Shown here piece by piece: positions 47,936-58,250 of a stretch of DNA of 64,000 bases. The notes beneath the pieces are model-generated. The model made no database searches. It was not told the origin of the DNA and saw only the letters and a program-made list of their open reading frames with translations. The DNA lies in the NCBI GenBank assembly GCA_009731375.1, contig BJOX01000024.1:1420722-1484721 (forward strand). Reading direction: 5' to 3'. This DNA comes from Paulinella micropora (Eukaryota > Cercozoa > Imbricatea > Euglyphida). The position numbers and the translations under genes were made by a program. How positions within the stretch are numbered: the stretch's first letter is position 1; the number at the start of each line of letters is the position of its first letter.

Positions 47936-48450
47936 TTGATCAAGCCGCGCGTTCAGTGATGACGTCGGGAGAATCGAAGATATCGATAGATGTACGTGGC
48001 TGGCGAGCCATCACACCTTCAAAAGCGGATACGCCGGTGGCGGTAGAGACGTAAGTGTTCTGCGAGAACGACAGAGCTGGCACGGCTTTGGGCCAAGTCT
48101 TCTTGTCTTTGTCTGCGAGTGCCTGGATAGCGCGGCGGAGGCTTTGATGCCTGCGTTCTACCATGCCTAAATGATGGTGAGAGTATGGCGCGGTGGTGAG
48201 CCATTCGATTCCAGCCATGCTGCAGAAGGCCTTGGCGAGATTGCCACGGAAAGATCCATGATCGTCAGACAGGATGGCCTCCGGAAAACCGAAAAGGCGA
48301 ACCCATCGTCTCAACAGTCTCCTCAGCAGTGGTGGAAACGATTGGAATAAACAACTGCGAACAAATCGACTATAGTTAACACGTACTGTTCGAGTACGCA
48401 ATCTATGCCTACATGAACATGATCTATACCTATAGCTTGACCTGGATAGC
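47936..48450 (-). pseudogene. Integrase catalytic core, inverted within the element
   Basis: On the minus strand, and only there, the DDE core can be read: AIGIDHVHVGIDCVLEQYVL and TIVDLFAVV (first Asp, frame ending 48323), then after a frameshift FGFPEAILSDDHGSFRGN (second Asp) and HHHLGMVERRHQSLRRA (Glu). The zinc finger before it and the C-terminal domain after it are on the plus strand. The plus-strand reading resumes at about 48450 with QLDTLRLARIAVTAYVKEY, the normal continuation after the core. So about 515 bases were flipped in place. The element cannot make a functional integrase in this configuration. Confidence 0.85.
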
Positions 48451-49252
48451 TGGACCAACTCGACACTCTCCGCTTAGCTCGGATTGCTGTCACGGCGTAT
48501 GTCAAGGAATACGCCTCCTTCACGCGCAAGGCCGCCAACGAGCAGAGGAACAAGCAACGGCGACGCAAACTACCCGATTGGAAGGTGGGTGACCGTGTCA
48601 CCGTCTATCGCCCGAAGCAATCAACCAAAGGTATTCCCGCCTCCTCTGTCCTTCAACACGACGGCCCGTACATCATATTGGACAAGCCTTCCAATAGCAC
48701 CTTTCGCCTCCGGCACGAGCACACCAACAAAGTCCTCCGCAAAATTGACATTGCACACATCAGCCCCTACACGGCCCCAACAGATCTGGCTCAGGCCATC
48801 GACCCGGTCCAGGATCAGGCACACGATGACGACCAGAAGGACTACGTTGTTGGTGAGGTGATAGCCTTCATCGACGATGGCTTGCTCAAGTTAGGGATGA
48901 TCATGGATGAAGATCCCACGGACGATCGCGACGACTTCCGCGTTCACCAGCTCGGCATTACTTCACTATCTAATATGCAGTACCGCCCGTCTACGTGGAG
49001 CTGATTACGCACCCGGACGGCTCAGTCACGGAGGGCCCGACGCATCTCCAATGGACCAAGCCTCTCAACTCCTGGAAGAAGATGACTCTCGACAGTGAGA
49101 ATGATCAGGTCGTTCATCGCGATATTCAGTTCAAACCCGCCACCAACTCCAGGAACAAGGGTTCGATCATTCCCGAACAACTCAAACGTTTACGCAAACC
49201 TTACAACGGTAAGAAGTACGATTTTCATGTTTTCAAACTAAGATCGAAGTAG
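48450..49252 (+). pseudogene. Family-1 element integrase C-terminal part and tail
   Basis: From about 48450 the frame reads RIAVTAYVKEYASFTRKAAN, KVGDRVTVYRP, DGPYIILDKPSNSTFRLRHE and RKIDIAHISPY. The KVGD and DGPY landmarks are those of the GPY/F integrase C-terminus. After it comes VGEVIAFIDDGLLKLGMIM, an Asp-rich segment, and, after a frameshift near 48990, a tail with FHVFKLRSK at 49252. A chromodomain or Tudor-like fold at the VGEVIAF segment is conceivable but unproven. Confidence 0.72.
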
Positions 49253-49689
49253 GCTCTCAAGTGGTTTTTACTTTAAGACTCCCTTCGGACTCTATCTCCT
49301 TTCCCACTTCATATACCACCCAACAATTTAGTATTTTCTACAGGCTTGTACGATAGTCATATTCACATATTTTGAACTGGCATTAGCTAAGGCAGGTCAC
49401 ACAATGCTATTTACCGCTTTGAACACGTAGTGATAGTGTTGGCCCTACGCTCCTTTCATGATGTATGATTGGGTACACTATATCCGTCCTGCCTCTGCAT
49501 GTTGATACTGCCTCTGCATGTTGATACTATCTTGATGAATGCGTTGACACATATACGCACGCACATATCGCGCATTGATCTACATCTGCAATCTCTTTGA
49601 TTCATTTTCTTTTTATACTTATTTACACATCATTTGGTCAATCATCTGTTACGATTCGTTTCGATCGCAACTCCAACCTNNNNNNNNNN
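49253..49689 (+). other. 3' untranslated part of the family-1 element
   Basis: AT-rich, no frame of note. Contains CCTCTGCATGTTGATACT twice in a row (49493-49530). Ends at the 10-N gap before the polypurine tract. Confidence 0.6.
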
Positions 49690-49702
49690 CTGGGGGGGGA
49701 GT

Positions 49703-50380
49703 TATCGGAATGACTACCGTACCGGACCGAAACATTAATATTGTGTTAAACTTTCTTCAAGTTTTTACTTCAAGTTTACACTTCTATTTTTAGTTCCGTT
49801 ACTTCATTTTTCCGTTTATTTATCAACTGTCATAACCGTGACTTGTAGTTGTTACGTTTTCAACTGCCGTTAACAGATCAATTTATTTCCCTTTAACAGC
49901 TAGCTTTTTGGAAAAGGCTTGACTATTGCCTTTTTTCCCCATATCTGAAAACTTTTATTCCTTTGACCGCTTTTTCCTGTCTCCAGTCATACTTTATTTC
50001 CTTGGACCGTGTTTTCCGGTTTCCAGTCAACACTCCAAGTAAAATGGTAAAACAAGTCAGATAGGTTAGTTAAAGTGGTAATACTTAACATATTTTCCTT
50101 TATTTTCCTTTATTTTTCTCAGACCAACTTGAACAACTCCAACTGCTACACAACACGTATAGCACTTGAATTCTATTCGTTAGTTCTCAGAATTTGCATT
50201 GTTTCGCAAGGGACAAGTAGTCTGTCAAGCAAGTGTACTAAATAAACTGGAATTGACCATCCCAGCGTCTTTTGGTACTTCCCTGTTCTCGGAAGTATTT
50301 TGAGATCAAATGACATCCGTGTGTGTATTCATTTGAATGCCGGTTGGTAATTTCCTCACAGGAGGGTAGTCAAGACTTAC
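49703..50380 (+). repeat. 3' LTR of the family-1 element
   Basis: Same ends as the 5' LTR. It differs by small indels, for example a shortened ACTTTCTTC region near 49749 and an extra TTTATTTTCC near 50098. A 10-N gap (49680-49689) lies just before the polypurine tract. Confidence 0.88.
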
Positions 50381-50385
50381 ACAGC

Positions 50386-52218
50386 AACACCTTAAACACC
50401 ACGTTAAGCAATAATCACATCAACATCAATATTAACTTCAATATTGCATAAGAAAGTGAGCTATCCTACGTCTCCAGTGGAGTTCGGCAATATAGCAACA
50501 CATAACTAATACTATCCCTTACTAAGTAATCCGAGCCACACCATTCGCACGAGAAATTACCACCACGCAATATGAAGATACATCATAGTATATGTATATT
50601 TCAACGTCAATACAATATAAGTAATTTATGTTCAACAGCAGGTGACAACCAATCAAACAAATGATGAGTACAACAAACAATCTTCCTCAAATGTGAGCAT
50701 GTCCTCCACCACTGAAACACTGAGAAATAACTCACACATACTCGCAGCAACAACCACGACGATAAAGCAACTCATACTCACCAACTGCCCAAAACAAACA
50801 CGTATGTAAATATGAGCACATCCAAACAGGTATCTCCCCCTAACTCCTTATCCATTAATGTATGTAACAGAGAAGGAAAATAAACTGAGTAATACAAAAA
50901 GGTCTAAGAATTTTTGCCACACCTCAGCAAGACAGAGAGAAATGAGAGAAGAGAGGGGGAAGAGCAACACTTGAACTGTCCGTCCCAAAAGGAACAAAAC
51001 AAAAACAATTTTCCTGTCTCCTGATGGTCTCCCCCTACGTCCCTACTGCTGCAGCAAACGACGACTAGCAGCCTTCCTGCTTCCAAAACTAAACAGAAGC
51101 CTCGCCGAAACACGAGCAATAGAAACGAAATGAATTTCCTTACTTCCCCCCCCCCCCCTTCCTTTGCTTTCCAATGCCAACGCTAAAGTCCTAATGTCAC
51201 GTCCGACTGAAACAAGGGAAAACTCAACGTCCAACCGTCGCCCAAAAAACGAAGGCTGCTCACCAAAACATACATACAACCTTGTCAACACCTTTGCAAA
51301 TAACAACACTTCACGTCACCGTCTAAAACTTAACCCAAGGTCCATGAACAACAACATTTTCCTCCTTCACTTCCCAAAGTCCAACAATAACCAACGAAGT
51401 CCTTTAAATGTCCAATCCACTGCCCCAAAACCGTAGAAAACGATGCCCATAAGGTCCCTAAACTGCTGCCCAGCTCCAACTGCCGGAGCATACACCACAG
51501 ATCACGCCAGGAACGAAAAACAGCGAACAGCACCACCTGCTGCCCATCCAACTTTTGGAAAAAAATGTCCGGGACCACCGGTAAATTTGTCAACAACTTT
51601 CTGCCCTACATGGCAAACGAACAAGTCATTTGTGCCTACATGCACTCCCCCATAGTCCACAAATACATTACATTGTTCTCAGGTGTCGCCCTTGATGAGG
51701 GGCTGCCACACCTGTTGCTAGTGTAGCCAACATGCCACAAATGACGACAAGGACCACTCAAAGTTTGTTCCTTGTCGCCCACATTTGTGATGAGTAACCT
51801 ACCGGTTCTATTGTTGTGCAGAACTTCTGAGGACTGAGCCCACCTTTTGGCGACTGCGCCCACTTTTGGCTCAGGGTCCCTCCTGTTACTCTCTCACCAC
51901 CACTTTGTATGTCACCTGCTTCGGTGAAATGCCAAACAACATTTCAAAATTCTTTTGTCGACGCCACTGGGTTCTCAACCCAATCAACTAAAGAGTCACA
52001 AATGCTCGAACCGAGCAATTCAGAGTCTGATCACAGTGTCTCAAAACAAAAATGTCCCCAGCCTAGCAGCTGGACTTTGCCGCCATCACGATGACTGAAG
52101 AACACCCCACGATTCCTTAGGCTTGTCCAGACTTTTCCTCCCCCGAATGCGGTTCGCAGCTCGACTGAAGATCGCTCCAGCTCCACGCAGACGAAGCACC
52201 ACCAAGGCTCATAACCCG
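50386..52218. other. Internal region of the family-2 element, no gene recognised
   Basis: CA-rich and low in T on the plus strand (many AACAACA and CCAC stretches). Only short open frames (up to about 90 codons) occur on either strand, with no gag or pol motif. Its place between the inner element and the right family-2 LTR makes it the body of a non-autonomous LTR element. Confidence 0.55.
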
Positions 52219-52505
52219 TTGTAACTTTACTAGGTTGCCGGGGGAGGGGTTCTCATTCTGTAGACACACTTGGTCTTTATTAAGACAGAAGGAAACTGAA
52301 CCAGAAAGGGCTCAATCAAATTAAACTAACTACCCGCCTAAACTTAAATAAAGGAAATACAACTGAGTATAAAAGGTAAAGCAATGATCAGTCCTATGAA
52401 GGAACTGACTGCCACCAGTACCAGAACTATTAATAACTATGTAAAACATGTATAGGCCGATATGGCTAAATACCATATTAATAATTATTAAATTTGTCGA
52501 TTGCT

Positions 52506-53006
52506 TGTCCCTTGCGAAACAATATAATAGAAATTCTGAGAACTAACGAGAAATTTTAAAGTGGAATACGAGTTGTGTACCAGTGTAGAGTTGTTCAAGT
52601 CAGTCTGGGGAAAAAATAAAGTATTAATTTTCAGAAATAGTTATTTAATGTTAAGGGTTTAATAAAGAGGGCGGAAGACCGCCACTTTACCTGGTTCACT
52701 TAGAAGTCATTTTTACATATCATTATTATTTCCTATGACTGGGGCCGGACCGGAAAAAGCGGTCTAGGAAAACTTGAAAAAAAAAGTAGATAAGGGGAAA
52801 AAATACAATAGTTAACATTTTCTAAAAGGCTAACCGGTAAAAGGAAATAAATTGATTTGTTATATAACAGCAGTTGAAAATGTAACAACTCAGTATATAC
52901 AACTTGAGTCACGTTATGACAGTTATTAAATAAACTAAAAAATAAAATATTCAATGATACAATAACTGAACTAAAGATGTTGGGTCCGGCAGAGCCGACG
53001 TGTGAT
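52506..53006 (-). mobile_element. Old family-1 LTR in minus orientation, second half
   Basis: Resumes with TGTCCCTTGCGAAAC, the complement of the LTR stretch GTTTCGCAAGGGACA. It continues, strongly diverged, to about GTCCGGCAGAGCCGACG and ends near GATA at 53006. It is clearly older than the two plus-strand LTRs of the same family. Many indels and AT-rich changes are visible. Confidence 0.8.
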
Positions 53007-53865
53007 AGATTTAGTTAAAAAGAGAGGCCTAGTGTTTTGGCCCGCAGTGCATGTGTATTTACCTGAAGCAGTAAGAGGGTGCGCCTCAGTACGCCAACCA
53101 CCGCGCTGCCGACCCCCCCGGCCTTGCCGCGCTGTCGCCGCCGCTGCCGGGGTTGGCGTAGTGTATTAAGACCGAAGGTCTAACCCTAACGAGCTCAAAA
53201 AGAAAAAGGAATTTAATAAAAACCTTGAACACTGGCAACGGGTTCAGTACTAACCTCTACTTCGAGAGTAGAAAGGGAAGTCAGGAATGAACCAAACAAC
53301 AAGCCAAAGGGAAACAACCGTTAAAAACTGAGTGTCCCTTTGACACTGGTCACTGACACGATGCGTTACGTCCGTAACCTGCACAAATGCCAAAACATAC
53401 CACAAACAACAACCCATAAGTGCAATTTTCCTTATTTAGCTATAAATTCCCAGTCACGGGAAAAACGGCCAAATTTCACGGAATCATTCCATGAAAATAA
53501 TCCATAACTTTAAACGGTTAATACAATCGCAATAAAAGGATCGAGTCAACGCTATTAATATGGGAGATTAATCCATTAGGATGCTACAACTTGGTGTAAC
53601 ATACATCCTGATAACCTCTCCAACGAGTGGTAAACGGTTAAGTGTAAAATATAGGATTTAAGGCTGTATGGGGTATAAGCTTCCCAGCTTCCCTTTTATA
53701 TCCCTTTATACTAATACAACATTAAAACCGGAGGTATTGTTCAAAACCGGAAATAAGAATACATCTTATAAAACATTTAATAACAAGGAATCACTTCTAC
53801 GAGTGAATTCCCGTAAAAGCCAATAGCGTAAAAACGATGTAGTATACCGTCGGTGTTACATAGCA
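53007..53865 (-). repeat. 3' LTR of the second gypsy element (one edge uncertain)
   Basis: The inner edge is well defined by the polypurine tract and a TG start at 53865 (minus strand). The outer edge is not proven, because there is no second LTR in the window. The old family-1 LTR ends at about 53006, so I placed it there. A GC-rich patch (53095-53155) with CCGCCGCTGCC lies near the outer end. Confidence 0.5.
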
Positions 53866-53901
53866 CCCCTTCCCCCTCCTTTGAGATCGCTCGATCTCAA
53901 T
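53866..53901 (-). promoter_or_regulatory. Polypurine tract with adjacent perfect hairpin
   Basis: Minus strand reads AAAGGAGGGGGAAGGGG directly before the LTR, a typical plus-strand priming site of retroelements. Next to it TTGAGATCG CT CGATCTCAA (53882-53901) is a perfect 9-bp inverted repeat with a 2-base loop. Confidence 0.7.
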
Positions 53902-54414
53902 TCTTGGAGTAATACCAACGGAGACTAAATCTTCGTATAATCGTCAGTACCGGCTTATACTGGGGAATCCTAGCCGATTGTCCACCATCCCAAGAGCCAT
54001 CCATGCTCGACCCTCGATTTCATCATACCAAGAGTCATCCAACAGATTATAGGCTTGTGCTTCATGTGGGCTAAGTTCCAAGACTTAATATTGCCCGAAG
54101 ATCGTGAACTAACACTCGGAAAGTTCACGTCCTCAATCCTACGCGCGCGAATTTCCCGAAGTCACAGTCCCATAGCCTGATCGACCACCAATCAGACCCT
54201 GTCTAATCTGTCAAATGTGAATGGTGCCTTGGCCCAGAGATCCGAGACCGAATCCCAAAGTCCAAATCTTAAAACGACGATGGACTTCTCGTCGAGTTCC
54301 TCCTTTGTACTTTGTCCGTAGAGCTTTATAGTTGAGTAGGCCCCCAGTACTTAATATTCCACACGTATGGTCAACGTGCGCCCAAATTTCCGTCTCCGAC
54401 CCGAATTCCGTGTC

Positions 54415-54981
54415 CTATTCCATATTCGCATTCCCGATGCTATCCCTCACTTCAGGCTCGGGTGTTTCTTCCCACGCACCGTCTCCGTCGCGTGTGCACC
54501 CCCAACCAGCCTTAAGTCTACCCCGCTCTCCTTGAGCACGTCCCATACCTTCTGGGGGATCTCTCCGTCGTGAAGCTCGAAGGGGTAATCCAACACTCCC
54601 CTCGGCCACGCCGAAATTGTCCATGCCTCGTGCCCTGTCACACTTCCGTGTAGCCGGATCTATGTTAGCATCCCAGACCTCTCTGTTCGCAGAGTCCCAC
54701 CACACCGGGACATACTCGCGGTACATCCGGTTTTCAACCGTGTCCTTATCCCAAGACCGGTAAAACTGTAGCATAGGCGGAAGGTTCCTAAGCGCACTCT
54801 CCGACGATTGACTTTTCCTCGAATCCTTAGCCAGTCCCACCACCTTCATCACAAAGAGAACATCCTTATCCCCTTTGGTAACGAATCTGGTTGGGGGCCT
54901 GACCAGATAGAACTGATCCAATACCCACGTCATTCCCAGTACCTTATTACCTTCCTTCCACTTCTTGTGCTGGACTTCCAC
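54415..54981 (-). pseudogene. Tail ORF of the second gypsy element
   Basis: 188 codons on the minus strand, downstream of the GPY/F frame and separated from it by a stop at 54982. Contains GMTWVLDQFYLVRPPTRF, MLQFYRSWDKDTVENRMYRE and YVPVWWDSANREVWDAN. After a frameshift near 54620, a second short frame (54447-54641) reads DYPFELHDGEIPQKVWDVLK. Not recognised. The plus-strand element also has an unrecognised tail after GPY/F, so a C-terminal extension may be a shared property of these elements. Confidence 0.5.
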
Positions 54982-55671
54982 CTACGACTTACCTCTGTGT
55001 GAGGGCACCACCGGCTCCTCCGGCTCCGTTTGCACATCCGTTTTTCTACGTTTACCCGGCGTACTCCCCGGTTCAGAGTAGATCAGATCATTCTCCGCCG
55101 CCCTCTTAGCCGCCTCCGTGGGTGGCTTGCGACTTGATACTGACCCCTTTTCCCCGGTTCCGGGCTTTTTGGGGTTTACCGGGCCCGCGCCCTCCTCGGG
55201 GCCCCGTGCCTGTCCCCCCCCCCCCCCCCCCCCCCCCCCTCCCCGCNNNNNNNNNNTATCCGTCCCCAACTTAGGAGGGTCCTGACACTCCCCCTTGTTC
55301 CTGACGAGCGCTTCTTGGAGCGTCTCGTTCTCCATAAGGAAAGGATCGTACTTGATGAGGCGTCGAACATTTACAATCTTGTTCTCCCCCCTGCCTCTGA
55401 TCCGATAGTTAAAAGGCCCCGTTTGTTGTACTACCTGATAAGGCCCCTTCCAGTGCACAAACATCTTAGAAGAGATGCCTTTCGGTACCTGTGGGTAATA
55501 CAACATGACAATGTCCCCTGGCTTATACGTCACCATTGGCATGGACAAGTCCTGCTCCGAGGGCTCTTTGCCCAGCTTGCGTGCCTGCTCCGCCAGCCTT
55601 GCTTGTCGTACCGCTTGCATCGCCTCCATGGAGACGCGCATACGGACGCCCCAAAGCTTGTCCTCATCCAT
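54982..55671 (-). pseudogene. Integrase C-terminal (GPY/F) domain of the second gypsy element
   Basis: Frame reads ARLAEQARKLGKEPSEQD, then YKPGDIVMLYYPQVPKG and MFVHWKGPYQVVQQTGPFNY, the GPY/F module that follows the catalytic core in Ty3-type integrases, then IVNVRRLIKYDPFL. It continues across a poly-G tract and the 10-N gap 55247-55256 into a basic C-terminus with GKRRKTDVQ and ends at 54982. The gap leaves the frame across it uncertain. Confidence 0.82.
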
Positions 55672-57118
55672 GCAAGCCCAGGCCCATCCTGGTAAACCAA
55701 GTGCTGAGACATCACCGGCTCCTGCCCATAAACCACCTGGTACGGGGATCTACATTCCGCCCCCGCCCCAAGCGCCTTCGATGGCACCGCATTCATTGCG
55801 AATACAAAGCTCGGGACCACCTCTCTCCACAAGAGCTGACTCTTATTGCAGTATGCCCTCAGAGCCGACTTGAGCGGTCTGTGGACTCGCTCAATCTTGC
55901 CATTTGCCCTCGGGTTGTATGGCGTTACATACTGCCAGTGAACCCCGTAGAACTTCGCGAGCCTCTCCATAAGCTCGTTGTCAAAGGCCGGCCCCTTATC
56001 CGAGCAGATCGTTCTGGGGGACCCCCACCACACACAAGACTCGATCGATCAGCTCCCTGGCTGTCGTCTCCGCCGTCGTGTCTGGCACCGGGATCGCCCA
56101 CACGTAATTGCTCGCCCTGTCAATGACCGTCAACAAGAATTTATCCTTCGCCGGCTCCACCGGCGGCAACGGCCCCACGTGGTCTACATGCAGGAACTCA
56201 AAGAGCCTTTGCAGCAATGTAAATTTACCCACCGGGATCTTTCCCTCCACCGGGAGCTTCTTGTTCATCAGACAGGTCGTACAGCCCCTGACTCTTTCCT
56301 TTATAAACCGATCCATCCCCTCCCACCAGAACCTCCTTTTGATAATCCACTGCGTGCTCTGCACCCCCGGGTGATTAACCAACGGGACCACGTGCGACGC
56401 CACGTAAATCATCTTTCTCAGTTTGGCCGGGACCCATAAAACCCACCTCTGCGGGTTATTGGCCGTCTCTGCCGCCTTGCCTTTGTACCATAAGAGGCCA
56501 TCCCGCCATGCCAAAGTCTTGAGCTGTGTCCGGATTTTGTCAGTCAGCAACAGCTCATCCCCCGCCAGGAAGTACTGGATCAAGTCCTTGTACTCCTCGT
56601 CGGCTCTCTGGCATTGTTTCCAAGCCTCTACAGATGCAATGCGCACTGTACCGTCCTCTACCTGGACTCCCTCATAAAGCCTGGAATCCGGCCCCAACCC
56701 CTCCGAAGCCGCCACCGGCTCGACTGAGGTTTCCTCTGCCTCGAGGGCCGTCTCCTCGCCCGGGTCTTCCACGTAGGTGCGGACAGCCGGTGCCGCATGT
56801 GCCTGGCAACAGTAGCACTCATGCTCCGCCTTATCCCCATCCTGCATCGCGGCCTTATCGGCCTCGTATTCCTTAAGGCATTGCATGGCCTCTTCCGCAA
56901 AGTGCTCGTCACAGCACTCCGCTCGGCCTACCTCCCGTTCCAACTGAGCCGTCATGACTCTCCTATATTCCGCCCTCTTAGCTTCCACCAGCTTAGGCTC
57001 CTTCCGGCTAGACCCCGGGCGAGCCTTATTGGCATAGAAGATCATATTCGCCGGCAAGACATCCTTCATGTCCTTCCTCAGCGCCAAGTCCTCAAACTCG
57101 TCCATCTGCTGCATAGCA

Positions 57119-57123
<5 letters not shown>
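55530..57123 (-). pseudogene. Integrase zinc finger and DDE core of the second gypsy element (frameshifted)
   Basis: Frame 57123-55996 begins with an acidic region, then the H-H-C-C finger (SHVVPLVNHPGVQ and RGCTTCLMNK), then LHVDHVGPLPPVEPAKDKF and TVIDRASNYVWAIPVPD (first Asp). In the next frame from 56033: GSPRTICSDKGPAFDNEL (second Asp), YNPRANGKIERVHRPLKSAL (Glu). The frames change within a run of G and C (about 56017-56025), and again near 55670 before the GPY/F frame. All three catalytic residues are present, so the damage is limited to frameshifts, which may be sequencing errors in homopolymers. Confidence 0.88.
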
Positions 57124-57164
<41 letters not shown>

Positions 57165-57227
57165 TTATCTCTCTCTCTCTCTCTCCTCGCTCTCTCTCTC
57201 ACTCGCTCTCTCTCTCTCTCTCACTCG

Positions 57228-57260
<33 letters not shown>

Positions 57261-57307
57261 CGAGTCTCTCTTTCTCACTCGCTCTCTCTCTCTCTCTCTC
57301 ACTCGCT

Positions 57308-57338
<31 letters not shown>

Positions 57339-57723
57339 NNNNNNNNNNNNNNNNNNNNNNNNNNNNNNNNNNNNNNNNNNNNNNNNNNNNNNNNNNNNNN
57401 NNNNNNNNNNNNNNNNNNNNNNNNNNNNNNNNNNNNNNNNNNNNNNNNNNNNNNNNNNNNNNNNNNNNNNNNNNNNNNNNNNNNNNNNNNNNNNNNNNNN
57501 NNNNNNNNNNNNNNNNNNNNNNNNNNNNNNNNNNNNNNNNNNNNNNNNNNNNNNNNNNNNNNNNNNNNNNNNNNNNNTCTCTCTCTCTCTCCCTCTCTCT
57601 CTCTCTCACTCTCTCTCTCTCTCTCTCTCTCTCACTCACTCACTCTCTCTCCCTCTTTCTTTCTCTCTCTCTCTCTCTTTCTCACACACACACACACACA
57701 CACACTCTCGCCTCTCTCTTCTC

Positions 57724-57757
<34 letters not shown>

Positions 57758-57758
57758 A

Positions 57759-57828
<70 letters not shown>

Positions 57829-57935
57829 CTCTCTCTCTCACACACACACACACACTGAGTGAGTGAGTGAGTGAGTGAGTGAGTGTGTGAGTGTGTGAGT
57901 GTATGTGCCAGTGTGTGTGTGTGTGTGTGTGTGTG

Positions 57936-57966
<31 letters not shown>

Positions 57967-58075
57967 CTGTGTGTGTGTGTGACGGTGTGTGTGTTTCTGT
58001 GTGTGTGTGTGTATCTGAGTACCGTAGGCTTGTGTGTGTGTGTGTGTGTGTTTGTGTGTCATTGTGTGGGTCTCG

Positions 58076-58125
<50 letters not shown>

Positions 58126-58250
58126 TTTNNNNNNNNNNCTCCCTTTTTGTTTTTTCTTTCTTCTTTCTTTCTTTCTTTCTTTCCGATGCTTTCTTTCTTT
58201 CTTTCTTTCTTTCTATTTCTTCATTGTTCTATTCTTCTTTTATTTAGAAA
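57121..58250. repeat. Simple-repeat block with N run
   Basis: (CT)n from 57121, N run 57339-57577, (CT)n and (CA)n to 57855, (GAGT)n, (GT)n to 58066, a 40-base poly-C, a 10-N gap at 58129-58138, and (CTTT)n to about 58215. It separates the gypsy remnant from the next region and generates spurious long frames. Confidence 0.95.

Larger units (their letters stand above)
36701..50380 (+). mobile_element. Ty3/gypsy LTR retrotransposon (family 1), 13.7 kb, decayed
   Basis: LTRs at 36701-37388 and 49703-50380, target duplication ACAGC on both sides (36696-36700 and 50381-50385), gag, protease, RT, RNase H and integrase in the Ty3 order. Frames are broken by several frameshifts and stops, and the LTRs differ by substitutions and indels, so this insertion is not young. 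Two oddities are a 4.6 kb stretch with extra coding-like frames between protease and RT, and an inverted integrase core. No clear primer-binding site is seen after the 5' LTR. A purine-rich run (GGGGGGGGAG at 49692-49701) precedes the 3' LTR. Confidence 0.88.
36284..52505 (+). mobile_element. Family-2 LTR element (outer), interrupted by the family-1 Ty3 element
   Basis: Direct repeats of about 299 nt (36285-36583) and 287 nt (52219-52505) share TTGTAACTTTACTAGG at one end and ATTGCT at the other. They include CTTGGTCTTTATTAAGACAG and AGTATAAAAGGTAAAGCAAT. The second resembles a TATA box (GTATAAAAGG), as expected in an LTR promoter. TTGTC borders both ends (36279-36283 and 52505-52509), fitting a target-site duplication inside the older LTR. 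Excluding the inserted family-1 element, the internal part is only about 1.9 kb (36584-36695 and 50386-52218) with no recognisable gag or pol. This looks like a non-autonomous element. Confidence 0.72.
53007..57123 (-). mobile_element. Second Ty3/gypsy element, 3' part, minus strand
   Basis: On the minus strand in order: integrase zinc finger and core (57123 down to about 55530), GPY/F domain, tail, polypurine tract (about 53866-53886) and a 3' LTR starting TGCTATGTAACACC at 53865. Its 5' part (gag, protease, RT, LTR) is not in the window. The sequence passes into (CT)n at 57121 and then an N run. It is a family distinct from the 36-50 kb element. Confidence 0.82.
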
